A stretch of 64,000 bases of DNA, taken from assembly GCA_014872785.1 (NCBI GenBank), contig WKFJ01000033.1, forward strand, positions 1 through 64,000, given 5' to 3'. A model generated the notes under the pieces. That model was given only the letters and a program-made list of their open reading frames with translations, was not told the origin of the DNA and did no database searches. Shown here one piece after another: positions 48,503 to 57,047 of the stretch (the first letter of the stretch is position 1; each line of letters starts with the position of its first letter). Source of the DNA: Alteromonadaceae bacterium (GTDB lineage: Bacteria; Pseudomonadota; Gammaproteobacteria; Enterobacterales; Alteromonadaceae). The translations under genes and the position numbers were made by a program.

Positions 48503-49120
48503 TTTCTTCTACTATATCCCTATTTTCAGTATGAAATTGCACACGTGCTGATCTCAGCATCTGTATGTCGTTTTAGCTCACGTGTTAAAAGGGATAGTAG
48601 CAGTGATGGAATCAAAAACCTCTCACGGCTGCGCCATTCGATTACAAAATACATCCTGGTATTTTGTCCTTCGGAGCGCAATGCATGTGTTCAATTTTGC
48701 TCCAAACAAAATTAGTCCGTCGTTGGGCACTATTTTTCCTTCAAAGGATATTCTTTATATTTTATATCTTGGGAATTTCTGTAGCTTTGAAATGCCAAGG
48801 CTTTCATCATCGCTTTACTCACTAAAAAAGTATTCATGCGTTTAACAATGCGCCAAGCAATAAAACGCATTGAATAAAAGCTCATAAGAATAGATAGTGA
48901 CATCTGGCCTTCGACCGTTCTAAATTGAATCCGAACACCCGTCTACAATTGGCTTGACGAATCTAGATAAAGTTACATAGTCAAAGAGTCTTTTTTGATT
49001 AAAACAGACATTTTTAAAGGTCAATAATCATATAAAAAAATCCTAAGTTTCCTCTTCCTTAAAATCTCAATAACAACTACTTTAATAAATCGCAGTGGGT
49101 AAGAAAGGGGATCAGAGCGC
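48503..49120 (+). other. 618-bp gap after tRNA-Phe, no confident gene
   Basis: No ORF here is convincing. An imperfect inverted repeat is centred near 48853: ATGCGTTT (48836-48843) and AAACGCAT (48863-48870), extendable by TATTC/GAATA. On the - strand a 51-codon frame (48885 to 48730; starts MSFYSMRFIAWRIVKRMNTF) is Lys/Arg-rich but lacks a ribosome-binding site; it could be a remnant. Nothing else seen. Confidence 0.4.
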
Positions 49121-49642
49121 GTGGAACAAAGTCATATTTTTTTAAAATTGATAATTTTATCTCTATTCGTTGCACCAGTTAACGCAACATCTGAGGAAAT
49201 TTTGCATGGTGTTGGAGCAGAAAGCATTTTGGAGTTAGCAAACAGTTTAGATGGCCAAATATTGTCTCATGACGAATCGAATAAGAATAACAACTCAGAT
49301 TCTGCTTGGAAAAATATTAAAATTGAAGTACTCGCTCCTCTTCCGCTTGGAATGAACCATGTCATTGAGATTAAGGCTGTAGACTGTTCCAATGATATGT
49401 GCAAAACGCTCCTCCTGAAAACCAAGTGGGCTTTGGGTGAATTTGGCTCCCTCGAAAGGTTAAATCACAATGCGCCAATCGATGTTGCCACGAGAGTGCG
49501 CAAAGGGGGGGATGGCGATGAAGTTGTTATTACCCGTAGCGTCTATGTTGAAGGTGGCAGAACAATTGAGAGTCTTAAAAAAGAACTTTTCGAATTTCGC
49601 ACGTCTGCAGAGTTTATACCTCAAATGCGTTATGAGTATTAG
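49121..49642 (+). CDS. Hypothetical exported protein
   Basis: 173 residues from GTG at 49121, with AAGGGG 10 bp upstream. A signal peptide ends near VNATSEE (about residue 23). The mature part has a short Asn/Ser-rich linker, then a Cys pair (VDCSNDMCK) and alternating hydrophobic strands; no family recognised. A G7 run (49505-49511) lies within the KGGDGD codons and could shift frame by slippage. Its neighbour is the propeller histidine kinase 281 bp downstream, without evident connection. Confidence 0.6.
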   Translation: MEQSHIFLKLIILSLFVAPVNATSEEILHGVGAESILELANSLDGQILSHDESNKNNNSDSAWKNIKIEVLAPLPLGMNHVIEIKAVDCSNDMCKTLLLKTKWALGEFGSLERLNHNAPIDVATRVRKGGDGDEVVITRSVYVEGGRTIESLKKELFEFRTSAEFIPQMRYEY

Positions 49643-49852
49643 GTGTTCTGAGCTAACGTGATGAAGTTGGTTGAAATTAACACTTTTCGATTCTCTCAGT
49701 GCTACGCTGTTGATGACTTATCAAATGCCTGTAAATCTTCGCTGAGAGACCAGCCAATGTTGTCTAAATATGTCTCTGAATAATCTATTTGTGACTAAGG
49801 CGAATTGTCCCTCTAAGCTTTTGAAGTGCCGCCCCTTTTTAGTTGCTTATAA

Positions 49853-49893
49853 TTGACGCTATTCAGTTCGAATCCTATGCTGTAACTGCATAG
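49853..49893 (+). promoter_or_regulatory. Promoter with overlapping palindrome before the propeller kinase
   Basis: TTGACG (49853-49858) and TATGCT (49876-49881) are 17 bp apart, 43 bp before the kinase ATG. A perfect 6-bp inverted repeat CTATGC/GCATAG (49875-49880 and 49888-49893) covers the -10 and start region, where a repressor could act. Confidence 0.45.
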
Positions 49894-49923
49894 AGTAGTT
49901 TTGTTGGAGTATTTGATCTCATC

Positions 49924-52900
49924 ATGATCGGATGGGCGCGTGTCTTTTTTCCCCTGTTGAGTTTGTTTTTAGTCGTTCATTCGCCTTTTTTGAATGCGCA
50001 AATGCATTTCGAGCAGATTGGTAATACAAAACTTATCCCTGACAATGTGGTTACCGACATACAGCAGGATACTGAGGGATATTTGTGGATCGCCACCGCC
50101 GCGGGTGTCGTGCGCTATGACGGCTATCGTTATAAATTGTTTGAAAATGAGCCAAACAATACGAAAAGTTTAGGCGGTAATTTTGTTCGCAATATTAATG
50201 TATTTGCCGATGGCACGTTATGGTTATCCACTGAACCGGGTGGTGTTTCGATTTATCATCCTGATACGGAAAACTTCTCACGACTTTTTGATGAAGACAC
50301 CATGCAGCAGCACCCTGGTCTTTCGAGTGTGTCGCAAGTCGTCAGGGAAGATGACAATCGCGTGTGGTTATCCACTAATAGCGGTGTGTTTTTAGCAACC
50401 ATTGACGGAGAAGTGCTCAGCCATTTTACCAAGGCTGATGGCTTGTTAGATAACGGTGTAAGAGCGCTTATTAGAGACGAGCAAAACAACATTTGGGTGG
50501 GGACGAGAGCTGGCCTGGCTAGATATGTCGCCAGCGAGAATCGCTTTGTGCAAGTTAGCCTAGAACAAGAAACGCAGAAGTCCCTTTATATCAGAAGCTT
50601 GTATCAAGCGAATGATGGGATAATTTGGGTAGGTACAAATGCCTCTGGGTTATTTTATGTTGATGCGGCAAAAAGGAAGCTCGTAAGTGCTCTTGCTAAT
50701 CAACCTTCACCTCAAAGAAACAATACTATATATGACATTTTTCAATACAATGAAAACGAGCTCTGGCTTGCCAGATTCGGAGGCATTGATCGCGTTGATG
50801 CGAGTTCTGGTATGTGGCTATCACGCATTGAACATGATCCATCAGACAGCTATGGGTTGGCCAACAACGACATTCGAACCATATTGAAAGATGAATCGGG
50901 ATTATTGTGGGTTGGCGGTTATGGCAGCGGGGTGCAACGCTTGCTTAGTAATCCAGACTGGCAGACTACCTATCGTTTTAGCTTACAAAGAGAAAATGCA
51001 TTAACCGAGTCCAATGTAAGTAGCTTACTGGCGTTAAAAAACGGGCTTATTTGGGTTGGTACTAGGGGCTCTGGGATAAATGTTATAGAGCCTGAAAAGG
51101 GTGTTGTAAAAGCTTATCAACCAAATGCTGGTGTTACTGGTGCTTTGCGGGCTGGCTGGATAACAACAATGGCTGAAATGGACTCTGGTGATGTCTGGGT
51201 AGGTGCAAACCCCGGCCATTTGTATCGCTACAATCCGCAAACCTCCAATTTTAAGTTATACATGGCAGAGCAAGGATTACCTAGGGGTAACTTACGCGTA
51301 TTGAAACCCGCTCTAGATGGTGGGTTATGGATAGGTACAAACTCAGGTTTAGTGTATTGGAACTCGCATATTGATAGTTTTACCTCATACTCGCCACCTA
51401 ATGAAACCGCACGAATCGCCATTAACGCCATGTATCAACAATCTTCAGGTAGGTTATGGGTCGCCACTGGAGCCGTCGGATTGTTCGTTGTCGAACCAGA
51501 TGAGAAAACCATGATTCCCATTGAAGGAACCGATGAAAAAGGCCGATCTTTGCGTTCAATGAGTATTGTTGGAATGCTAGAAGATAGCTCAGGCACACTA
51601 TGGCTCGACACGCCGGGCGGACTCTATTCTACTGAATTTATTAGCGATTATGAAGTTGCATTAACTAACCACAGTGATTTGCATGGTTTTGGTGGTAGAC
51701 CTTTTGGCGCCAATATTTTGCAAGACCCCAAAGGTCGCTTATGGAGCCCTGCGTTTATTTATGACGTCGAAAATCAAGAGATGAAGCCCTTACAGCGTGC
51801 CGATGGTGTAGACATAGGTACCAGTTGGTATCGGTCTTTTACCGAAACAATTGATGGCAAGTTTTTGTTCGGAGGTAGTCGAGGACTTATTAAAATTTGC
51901 CCAGATAGTTACACCACATGGGACTTTCAGCCCTCGGTAGTTGCATCAGAATTAAGAGTGGACGGGGTGCATGTCAATGCGGGGTTATTAACCGAAAAAG
52001 GGCTTACGCTAAAGCCAACACAACGTACTTTTTCAGTTGAGATAACGGCTTTGGATTTATCAGCACCAGAGCAAAATTTATATCGATACAAATTAGTGGA
52101 CTTTGATAACGACTGGATTGAAGTCGATGCAACGAGACGCGTCGCCAGCTACAGCAATTTGTGGCCCGGTACTTATACATTTATGGCACAAGGCACGAAT
52201 CGTTCGGGTCAATGGAGTGATAAACAACTTCGGTTCCAGGTAACGGTGATACCAGCTTACTGGCAAACACCTTGGTTCATCATGGCCTGTGTGATTGTGT
52301 TTGCCTCATTAATTTATCAAGGTTCAAGGATGAGAACTCGCTGGATAAAAGAAAGGGCAAGGGAATTAGAAGTATTGGTGGCCGAGCGAACCGTTGAGCT
52401 TAAAAAGGCACAACAAGACATTATTGAACAGGAAAAAATGGCGTCATTAGGAGGCTTAGTCGCAGGTGTTTCCCATGAAATTAATACGCCCATGGGCATT
52501 GCACTGACTGCGGCTACATCGTTATCTGATGACTACAAATCGATTGATAAAAAGATTTCTGAGAACGCGCTCAAACGCAGTGAACTAAGATACTACCTGG
52601 ATAAGGCGGTGTCCTCGAATATGATAGTCATTAATAGCTTGGAGCGAGCATGCGATCTCATGGCGAGTTTTAAACAAGTTGCCGTGGATCAAACCAGTGA
52701 ACAGCGCAGGGAATTCGAGGTGAAATCTTTTTTGGCAGATGTCGAACGCTCGTTGCATTCACTATACTCACCTGACGGGCACAGCCTCAATATCGAGTGT
52801 CCTGAAGGCTTGAAAATTGATAGTTTTCCTGGCGCATTATTCCAAGTATTTACCAATTTAGTGAATAACTCAGTTATACATGGATTCAATCAAAGGGAGA

Positions 52901-53208
52901 ATGGCACTATTTCTATTTCGGTAGAGAAACAAGGCGATTCTTTGAGTATTGCTTATGCTGATAACGGTGTAGGTATGACACCTGAAGTGATGAGAAAGGC
53001 GTTCGAGCCCTTTTTTACAACAAAGCTTGGAGTGGGCGGTTCGGGCTTGGGGTTGCACCTGGTTTACAATTACATCACCCAAGTACTCGGTGGAAAAATT
53101 AGAATCAACTCCTCAGTTGAAACTGGCTTTGCATGTAAAATTGATATTCCGATTGTCGCACCAATAAAAGATCAAAACTCACTAGGTGAGTATCAACAAG
53201 CGTTTTAA
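49924..53208 (+). CDS. Two-component regulator-propeller histidine kinase
   Basis: 1094 residues. A signal peptide (ends FLNAQ) is followed by about a dozen Reg_prop blades (~30-720) with recurrent LWIATAAG, IWVGTRAG, LWVGGYGSG phrases, a Y_Y_Y domain (about 690-770; NLYRYKLVDFDNDWIEVD), one membrane helix (~783-800), a coiled coil, HisKA with His851 in VAGVSHEINTP, and HATPase (NLVNNSVIHGF, GGSGLGLHLV). The periplasmic propeller would sense a ligand, in Bacteroidetes often a glycan. Unlike many relatives there is no fused receiver or AraC domain. No response regulator is adjacent. Confidence 0.92.
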   Translation: MIGWARVFFPLLSLFLVVHSPFLNAQMHFEQIGNTKLIPDNVVTDIQQDTEGYLWIATAAGVVRYDGYRYKLFENEPNNTKSLGGNFVRNINVFADGTLWLSTEPGGVSIYHPDTENFSRLFDEDTMQQHPGLSSVSQVVREDDNRVWLSTNSGVFLATIDGEVLSHFTKADGLLDNGVRALIRDEQNNIWVGTRAGLARYVASENRFVQVSLEQETQKSLYIRSLYQANDGIIWVGTNASGLFYVDAAKRKLVSALANQPSPQRNNTIYDIFQYNENELWLARFGGIDRVDASSGMWLSRIEHDPSDSYGLANNDIRTILKDESGLLWVGGYGSGVQRLLSNPDWQTTYRFSLQRENALTESNVSSLLALKNGLIWVGTRGSGINVIEPEKGVVKAYQPNAGVTGALRAGWITTMAEMDSGDVWVGANPGHLYRYNPQTSNFKLYMAEQGLPRGNLRVLKPALDGGLWIGTNSGLVYWNSHIDSFTSYSPPNETARIAINAMYQQSSGRLWVATGAVGLFVVEPDEKTMIPIEGTDEKGRSLRSMSIVGMLEDSSGTLWLDTPGGLYSTEFISDYEVALTNHSDLHGFGGRPFGANILQDPKGRLWSPAFIYDVENQEMKPLQRADGVDIGTSWYRSFTETIDGKFLFGGSRGLIKICPDSYTTWDFQPSVVASELRVDGVHVNAGLLTEKGLTLKPTQRTFSVEITALDLSAPEQNLYRYKLVDFDNDWIEVDATRRVASYSNLWPGTYTFMAQGTNRSGQWSDKQLRFQVTVIPAYWQTPWFIMACVIVFASLIYQGSRMRTRWIKERARELEVLVAERTVELKKAQQDIIEQEKMASLGGLVAGVSHEINTPMGIALTAATSLSDDYKSIDKKISENALKRSELRYYLDKAVSSNMIVINSLERACDLMASFKQVAVDQTSEQRREFEVKSFLADVERSLHSLYSPDGHSLNIECPEGLKIDSFPGALFQVFTNLVNNSVIHGFNQRENGTISISVEKQGDSLSIAYADNGVGMTPEVMRKAFEPFFTTKLGVGGSGLGLHLVYNYITQVLGGKIRINSSVETGFACKIDIPIVAPIKDQNSLGEYQQAF

Positions 53209-53523
53209 TAGTATTTTCTCAGACTAATCATAGTATTACGGTAACCAAACATTAGAAGTTAGCCACTTAGATATTTAAATCTGTATTCAATTTTCTACTG
53301 TAACCACCCATATCGAACTATCAGCGACCACCCTCTTTTGCGTAGGAATTACTTCGATAAATAATTGAAAACTGTACTAGAGGACAGGTCACAAATTGCA
53401 CCTATCAGAGTAAACTAATACTGTCATCATTCTGGTGACTTTATCCAACTAATGGGAAAAGCAGAGTAATGAAATAGAGTCAGCAGTGCGGGGGGGGCGC
53501 TTTTATTATCTTCCTATTTATAA
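53209..53523 (+). other. Non-coding gap with a G8 tract
   Basis: No gene seen in these 315 bp. The only feature noted is a run of eight G residues (53490-53497) 26 bp before the decayed frame that starts at 53524. Confidence 0.5.
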
Positions 53524-53967
53524 ATGGGCAGCAGTGTCAGCTCGGCCTATGGCGTGTTACCATTGGTGAATAAAAAACCCGAATCTGACGAATGGTGGCT
53601 AGTTTTATTTGGGTATCTTCGGGGGCTCACTTATTGAAGCCAGAGTGGATATGAAAAAGTTTATTATTATAGAAAGTACGGTGTTAATCGCGTTTTTAAT
53701 TCTGACAAGTTCTTATGTCCACGCACTTATACATTTGGGCATAACGTGTTACTTGTTACATTATTTATCAAGGGAGTCTACCTAGCATGGAGTGGCTATG
53801 GATACTGGTTTCTAATGTATGCTTCGCTTTGTTGGCGATACGATCTAGTTTATCCGTCACTGCTAAACAAAGGACTTGTTGGGTGCTTTCAAGTCTGGTT
53901 TTTACCGCACCTGGATATTTTATTTTTCGGTCTACAATTAAATAACGTAATGCGCACTATTTATTAG
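53524..53967 (+). pseudogene. Small membrane-protein gene broken by an in-frame TGA
   Basis: From the ATG at 53524 the frame reads 37 codons (including DEWWLVLFGYLRGLTY), meets TGA at 53635-53637, then stays open for 110 further codons in the same frame, through YEKVYYYRKYG, a hydrophobic stretch LLVTLFIKGVYLAW and WRYDLVYPSLLNKG to the stop at 53965. The Trp/Tyr-rich, membrane-like composition continues across the stop, so a nonsense mutation in a 147-codon gene fits best. No good ribosome-binding site was seen. In another frame a 44-codon ORF (53651-53785) begins like a signal peptide (MKKFIIIESTVLIAF) and might instead be the true gene. Family unknown. Confidence 0.4.
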
Positions 53968-54010
53968 CGTTCAATGAGCCTTGCTTTGACTAGCTTCGAT
54001 GGCAAAGAGT

Positions 54011-54964
54011 CTATATTTTGAGTTCAATACCTAAAATAAAGCGGGTATTATTTTGAAAGCTATCGAATCTCGATACCCATTTAAATCCGCTGTTTGTATT
54101 AAGAGGCGTTTTCACTTCGAGCGACATACCGTGTCCGGTGCTTATAAAGTCTTCGGTTAGCTCTGCTCTTAAGCCAATATCATTACTGACATAGGTGTAG
54201 TAGCCCTGCAATTCGAATGGTCTATTTCCGAAATTGAATATGCTATCTACTCCTAAAACAATTTTGTCATCTTCATTGTCTAAACGTTTAATCCATTCTA
54301 GGTAAAGCTCAGTGTGTTTGTTTGCCGTGGGAGATAACCTGTATTCCGAACGCAAGAAGTTTGAATCAGTCATACGCTCAAAGCTCAATTCGAAACTTGA
54401 GTAATCATTGATCTCAGTACTGAGTTCCAGTTCAAAGTAATCGAGTTTTTTGGGCGCATCCATGGCTCTTATCGCGCTGGTATCATCCAGGCTTCCCACC
54501 ACAAGTTCTAGCTCTGCTCCAGAGTAGGGCTCACTGACCAATCGTATACCCTTAATAAAGCCATTTTTGGATAGACCAGAGGAAGACACCTTGCCTTTGT
54601 ATGTTGGGATAACCCCAAACTCTGTCCGAAAAGATGTGGATTGATAACGCAAATAGACGCGTCGCAGAAAAAAGTGATCGCTATAACTTGCGGAAATCGT
54701 ATTGTGGCTGCCAGAAAAATCATCCCCAGTGCTTACGAAGCCATTGAGACTCCAAGTGCTGTTCGAAAAGTTGTACTGTGGATACCACCTGAGCCGGTAC
54801 TGCGTGCGCGGGTCTTTCCCTGAACGTTCGTCGAATCTTAGTTGAGCATTTAATGAGGCTTTGAAGACCTCAGAATCGCTAGCATATGCCAAGCTAGATA
54901 TTGAAAGTGCCAGAGTCGCTATTATTCCGGTTACTAGTCTTATCGCTTTTTGTGACTTTCGCAT
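54011..54964 (-). CDS. Outer-membrane beta-barrel (porin-like) protein
   Basis: 317 residues from the ATG at 54964, which gives a signal peptide of ~29 residues (ending LAYASD). An alternative ATG at 55000 would overlap the stop of the 43-residue gene by 11 bp and add 12 residues; neither start has a clear ribosome-binding site. The mature part alternates aromatic and polar residues in strands (FVSTGDDFSGSHN, FFLRRVYLRYQS, YSSFELSFERM) and ends in a strand ILGIELKI rather than terminal Phe. It resembles porins but I cannot name a family. Confidence 0.65.
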   Translation of the reverse strand: MRKSQKAIRLVTGIIATLALSISSLAYASDSEVFKASLNAQLRFDERSGKDPRTQYRLRWYPQYNFSNSTWSLNGFVSTGDDFSGSHNTISASYSDHFFLRRVYLRYQSTSFRTEFGVIPTYKGKVSSSGLSKNGFIKGIRLVSEPYSGAELELVVGSLDDTSAIRAMDAPKKLDYFELELSTEINDYSSFELSFERMTDSNFLRSEYRLSPTANKHTELYLEWIKRLDNEDDKIVLGVDSIFNFGNRPFELQGYYTYVSNDIGLRAELTEDFISTGHGMSLEVKTPLNTNSGFKWVSRFDSFQNNTRFILGIELKI

Positions 54965-54989
54965 GAAGACATGGGTGAGCAAACTTTTG

Positions 54990-55121
54990 TTAATACCCAT
55001 ACATTAGAAAGTACTTTGCCACTAATGCGACCGCAAGCAGAGTTGCAAAGAAAAGCCGGATTGCGTGAGCTTGTCCCCACGAAAGTTTATTGTTTTTGGT
55101 GTTGTTATATGGATCCCACAT
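54990..55121 (-). CDS. 43-residue single-pass membrane microprotein
   Basis: ATG at 55121 is preceded by GGAG with a 7-bp A-rich spacer, a strong site. The product begins MWDPYNNTKNNKLSWGQAH, then a hydrophobic helix IRLFFATLLAVALVAKYFLM, and ends YGY. Too short for routine ORF calling. Its last codons overlap the alternative start of the downstream beta-barrel gene (ATG within the TATGGGTATTAA sequence), so the two are probably expressed together. No family recognised; a real gene is likely because of the ribosome-binding site and clean helix. Confidence 0.6.
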   Translation of the reverse strand: MWDPYNNTKNNKLSWGQAHAIRLFFATLLAVALVAKYFLMYGY

Positions 55122-55280
55122 TTTTTTCTCCAATGAATAATAAAATTGAGAGATAGCCTTCTCCTTAAAAAATAGGTGTTGTACTCAAGTAACAGTTTAC
55201 AAAGTTGTTTTTAATCGTTTATAAAATTATTTGTAATCTAATATGGTTATACTAATAACTGGATTCAGCTTACAATGAAA

Positions 55281-55325
55281 TTGACCAAAAGGTCAACTTT
55301 TAGTGGCGTAGTATTTTCTACGACC
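55281..55325. promoter_or_regulatory. Two adjacent palindromes in a divergent gap
   Basis: TTGACC-AAAA-GGTCAA (55281-55296) and CGTAG-TATTTT-CTACG (55307-55322, extendable by TGG/CCA with a bulge) lie in the 311-bp gap between the microprotein gene (- strand) and the DUF3392 gene (+ strand). They could be operators for divergent control. Apart from them I see nothing certain in 55122-55432. Confidence 0.4.
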
Positions 55326-55432
55326 AAGCTACCAAGCAACTTTTCGCTTTCAACAAAACGTAAAAACATCTTTCTCCTCGTGGTACGATTCCAAAGTAGA
55401 GCAACAATAATTAACAATAGAGAACAATATTT

Positions 55433-55765
55433 ATGGATTGGCTTTGGTCACTAAATAGTGATTTGTCTAGTTGGTTTTGGGGGTATCGAGACCTCATCGT
55501 GACATCTTGGGTGGCAGTACTATTGGTACTCTATGGTGACAACATAAATCGAACCTTAAAAAGAATAATGCGGCCATATCACTACGCTTTTAGAATTAAG
55601 GCCTTTGTTGTATTGTGCTCAATCGGATACAGCATTCTAGCCAACTATGGCGAAGTTATTATTAACCACACGCTAGAGCTACCGGGCAGGAAGTGGTTCG
55701 CTGTCATTGTGATTAGTACCTATTTTGTCTTAGGCGCGTTGGCAGAAAGCAAACATCAAGCTTAA
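55433..55765 (+). CDS. DUF3392 inner-membrane protein
   Basis: 110 residues with three hydrophobic segments (about 22-36, 60-75 and 85-103) and the characteristic LWSLNSDLSSWFWGYRDLI start and YGDNINRTLKR loop of DUF3392, a small membrane family of marine gammaproteobacteria with no known role. ATG at 55433 with GAGAACAA upstream is a weak site. Confidence 0.8.
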   Translation: MDWLWSLNSDLSSWFWGYRDLIVTSWVAVLLVLYGDNINRTLKRIMRPYHYAFRIKAFVVLCSIGYSILANYGEVIINHTLELPGRKWFAVIVISTYFVLGALAESKHQA

Positions 55766-55888
55766 AAAGGTAGTTGGGGGCGCGATCAAAATATGTGTTG
55801 CAGTACAGATGATTTGTCTAAGATTCTATCTGTCGATGCATTGTTAATTCGCGCGTTTTAGAGTTCGATTTTGCGAGATGAGGGCATC

Positions 55889-56038
55889 ATGGTTTTCGAT
55901 AATAAAATGCTTGAACAAATAGAACGCCATGCATTTGAGTTGTCTTCAGTAGATGAGATTCGAAACCTATTTTGAAACGAACTAAGCCCTAATACTTTAG
56001 CTGTAATTTCCCGCAAGTTGATGGCACTGCTTGAAATG
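55889..56038 (+). pseudogene. Possible remnant of a small gene with in-frame TGA
   Basis: ATG at 55889 opens 28 codons (MVFDNKMLEQIERHAFELS...) to TGA at 55973, and the same frame continues with NELSPNTLAVISRKLMALLE to beyond 56038, where it would run antisense into the hydrolase gene. The helix-like, charged composition on both sides of the stop suggests decay. Short and unsupported by homology. Confidence 0.22.
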
Positions 56039-56929
56039 TCACGACATGTCGATAAGAAAAGCTTTTATGCTGGCGTTAACTCTGTCTGCAATTTCGTGAT
56101 GCAGCCAGTGGCTCGCCCCAGCAAATTTTTCAATTATTAAATTGGGTACATACTCTTCGATTCCCTCCAGTAGCTCAGGGCAAAATGCGGAATCTTCAAG
56201 CCCCCATAAAATGAGGGTTGGTCTTTCAATTCTAATATTGGGGATTTTCGCGTCGTTACGCTCTTTATTTTCGTGCAGTGGCATCTTTCGATAGTAATTT
56301 AGCATGCTCTCTATTGCTTTGGGTTGTCGCCAAGTTGTTAAGTGAGCATCCATTTGTTTATCAGAAATAGGTAGGCGACCAATATCTTGGCTCATTAATG
56401 TTTTCAAATAAGCAAAATGATTCTTTCGCATCTGTTCTGGAGCGTCCTCAGCTATTAAATCGCTAATATAGGCGCTTTTTTGTTGTTGCACCGGGTTGTG
56501 CAATATCTCGCGAGTAAAGGTCGATGGATGAGCCGCATTTAGGATAATAAGTTTTTTTACAAGCTGAGGATAAAATGCAACTAAAGGCCATGCTATAGCG
56601 CCGCCCCAGTCGTGAGCCACCAAGTAGACCGAATCATTATTGTTTATTTTGGATATAAATTCAGCCATCACGGCAATTAAATTTTGCACAGAGAAGAAGT
56701 CAACATCATCCGGTTTATCGCTTAAGTTGTAGCCGGGTAAATCAGGCGCTACGACGCGATAATATGGTTGGAAAAAGCGGAGTTGAGCTTCCCAAGCGCC
56801 GCTGTACTGAGGAAAGCCATGCAGAAAAATGATAGTTTCGTTTTCACTGTTAGTATTTTTCAGTGAATCTTTTTCACTGTCTAAATAATGTAGCTTTAGT
56901 TGTTGTAGCTGGATGGTGTGGCTATACAT
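56039..56929 (-). CDS. Alpha/beta hydrolase, epoxide-hydrolase-like
   Basis: 296 residues. HGFPQYSGAWEAQ (oxyanion HG-x-P), nucleophile Asp107 in AHDWGG, acid Asp in WGLEDSAF and His in GASHWLHHE fit soluble epoxide hydrolases or related dehalogenases; an Asp nucleophile excludes esterases. Substrate unknown. No signal peptide, so cytosolic. It lies 118 bp after the threonine-aldolase-like gene on the same strand. Confidence 0.85.
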   Translation of the reverse strand: MYSHTIQLQQLKLHYLDSEKDSLKNTNSENETIIFLHGFPQYSGAWEAQLRFFQPYYRVVAPDLPGYNLSDKPDDVDFFSVQNLIAVMAEFISKINNNDSVYLVAHDWGGAIAWPLVAFYPQLVKKLIILNAAHPSTFTREILHNPVQQQKSAYISDLIAEDAPEQMRKNHFAYLKTLMSQDIGRLPISDKQMDAHLTTWRQPKAIESMLNYYRKMPLHENKERNDAKIPNIRIERPTLILWGLEDSAFCPELLEGIEEYVPNLIIEKFAGASHWLHHEIADRVNASIKAFLIDMS

Positions 56930-57047
56930 TTTTTCCCTGTTTTATTTTCGTCTTATCGCATTATATCGCTGCGAATGGAGTAACGAATTCAACTCAATCG
57001 CTTCATACAAATAGTATGCACTTCGTAGCTGATGAATAAAGATGCTA

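Noticed and set aside
48582..48845. 87-codon + strand ORF after tRNA-Phe
   Set aside because: No ribosome-binding site, mixed composition with no helix or domain pattern, and it competes with another frame of similar quality.
48836..48870. Inverted repeat with TTTAAC resembling an integron attC arm
   Set aside because: No matching GTTRRRY core site, no cassette array and no integrase nearby; better seen as a simple hairpin.
54971..55156. 61-codon + strand ORF opposite the microprotein
   Set aside because: It is antisense to the 43-residue gene, which has a strong ribosome-binding site and a membrane helix; the + frame has neither.
55377..55391. GTGGTACGATTCC resembling the T-arm of tRNA-Phe, as a possible att site 7 kb from the tRNA
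   Set aside because: Only 12 of 13 bases in a very common tRNA word, no CCA-end repeat and no integrase gene between the two sites.
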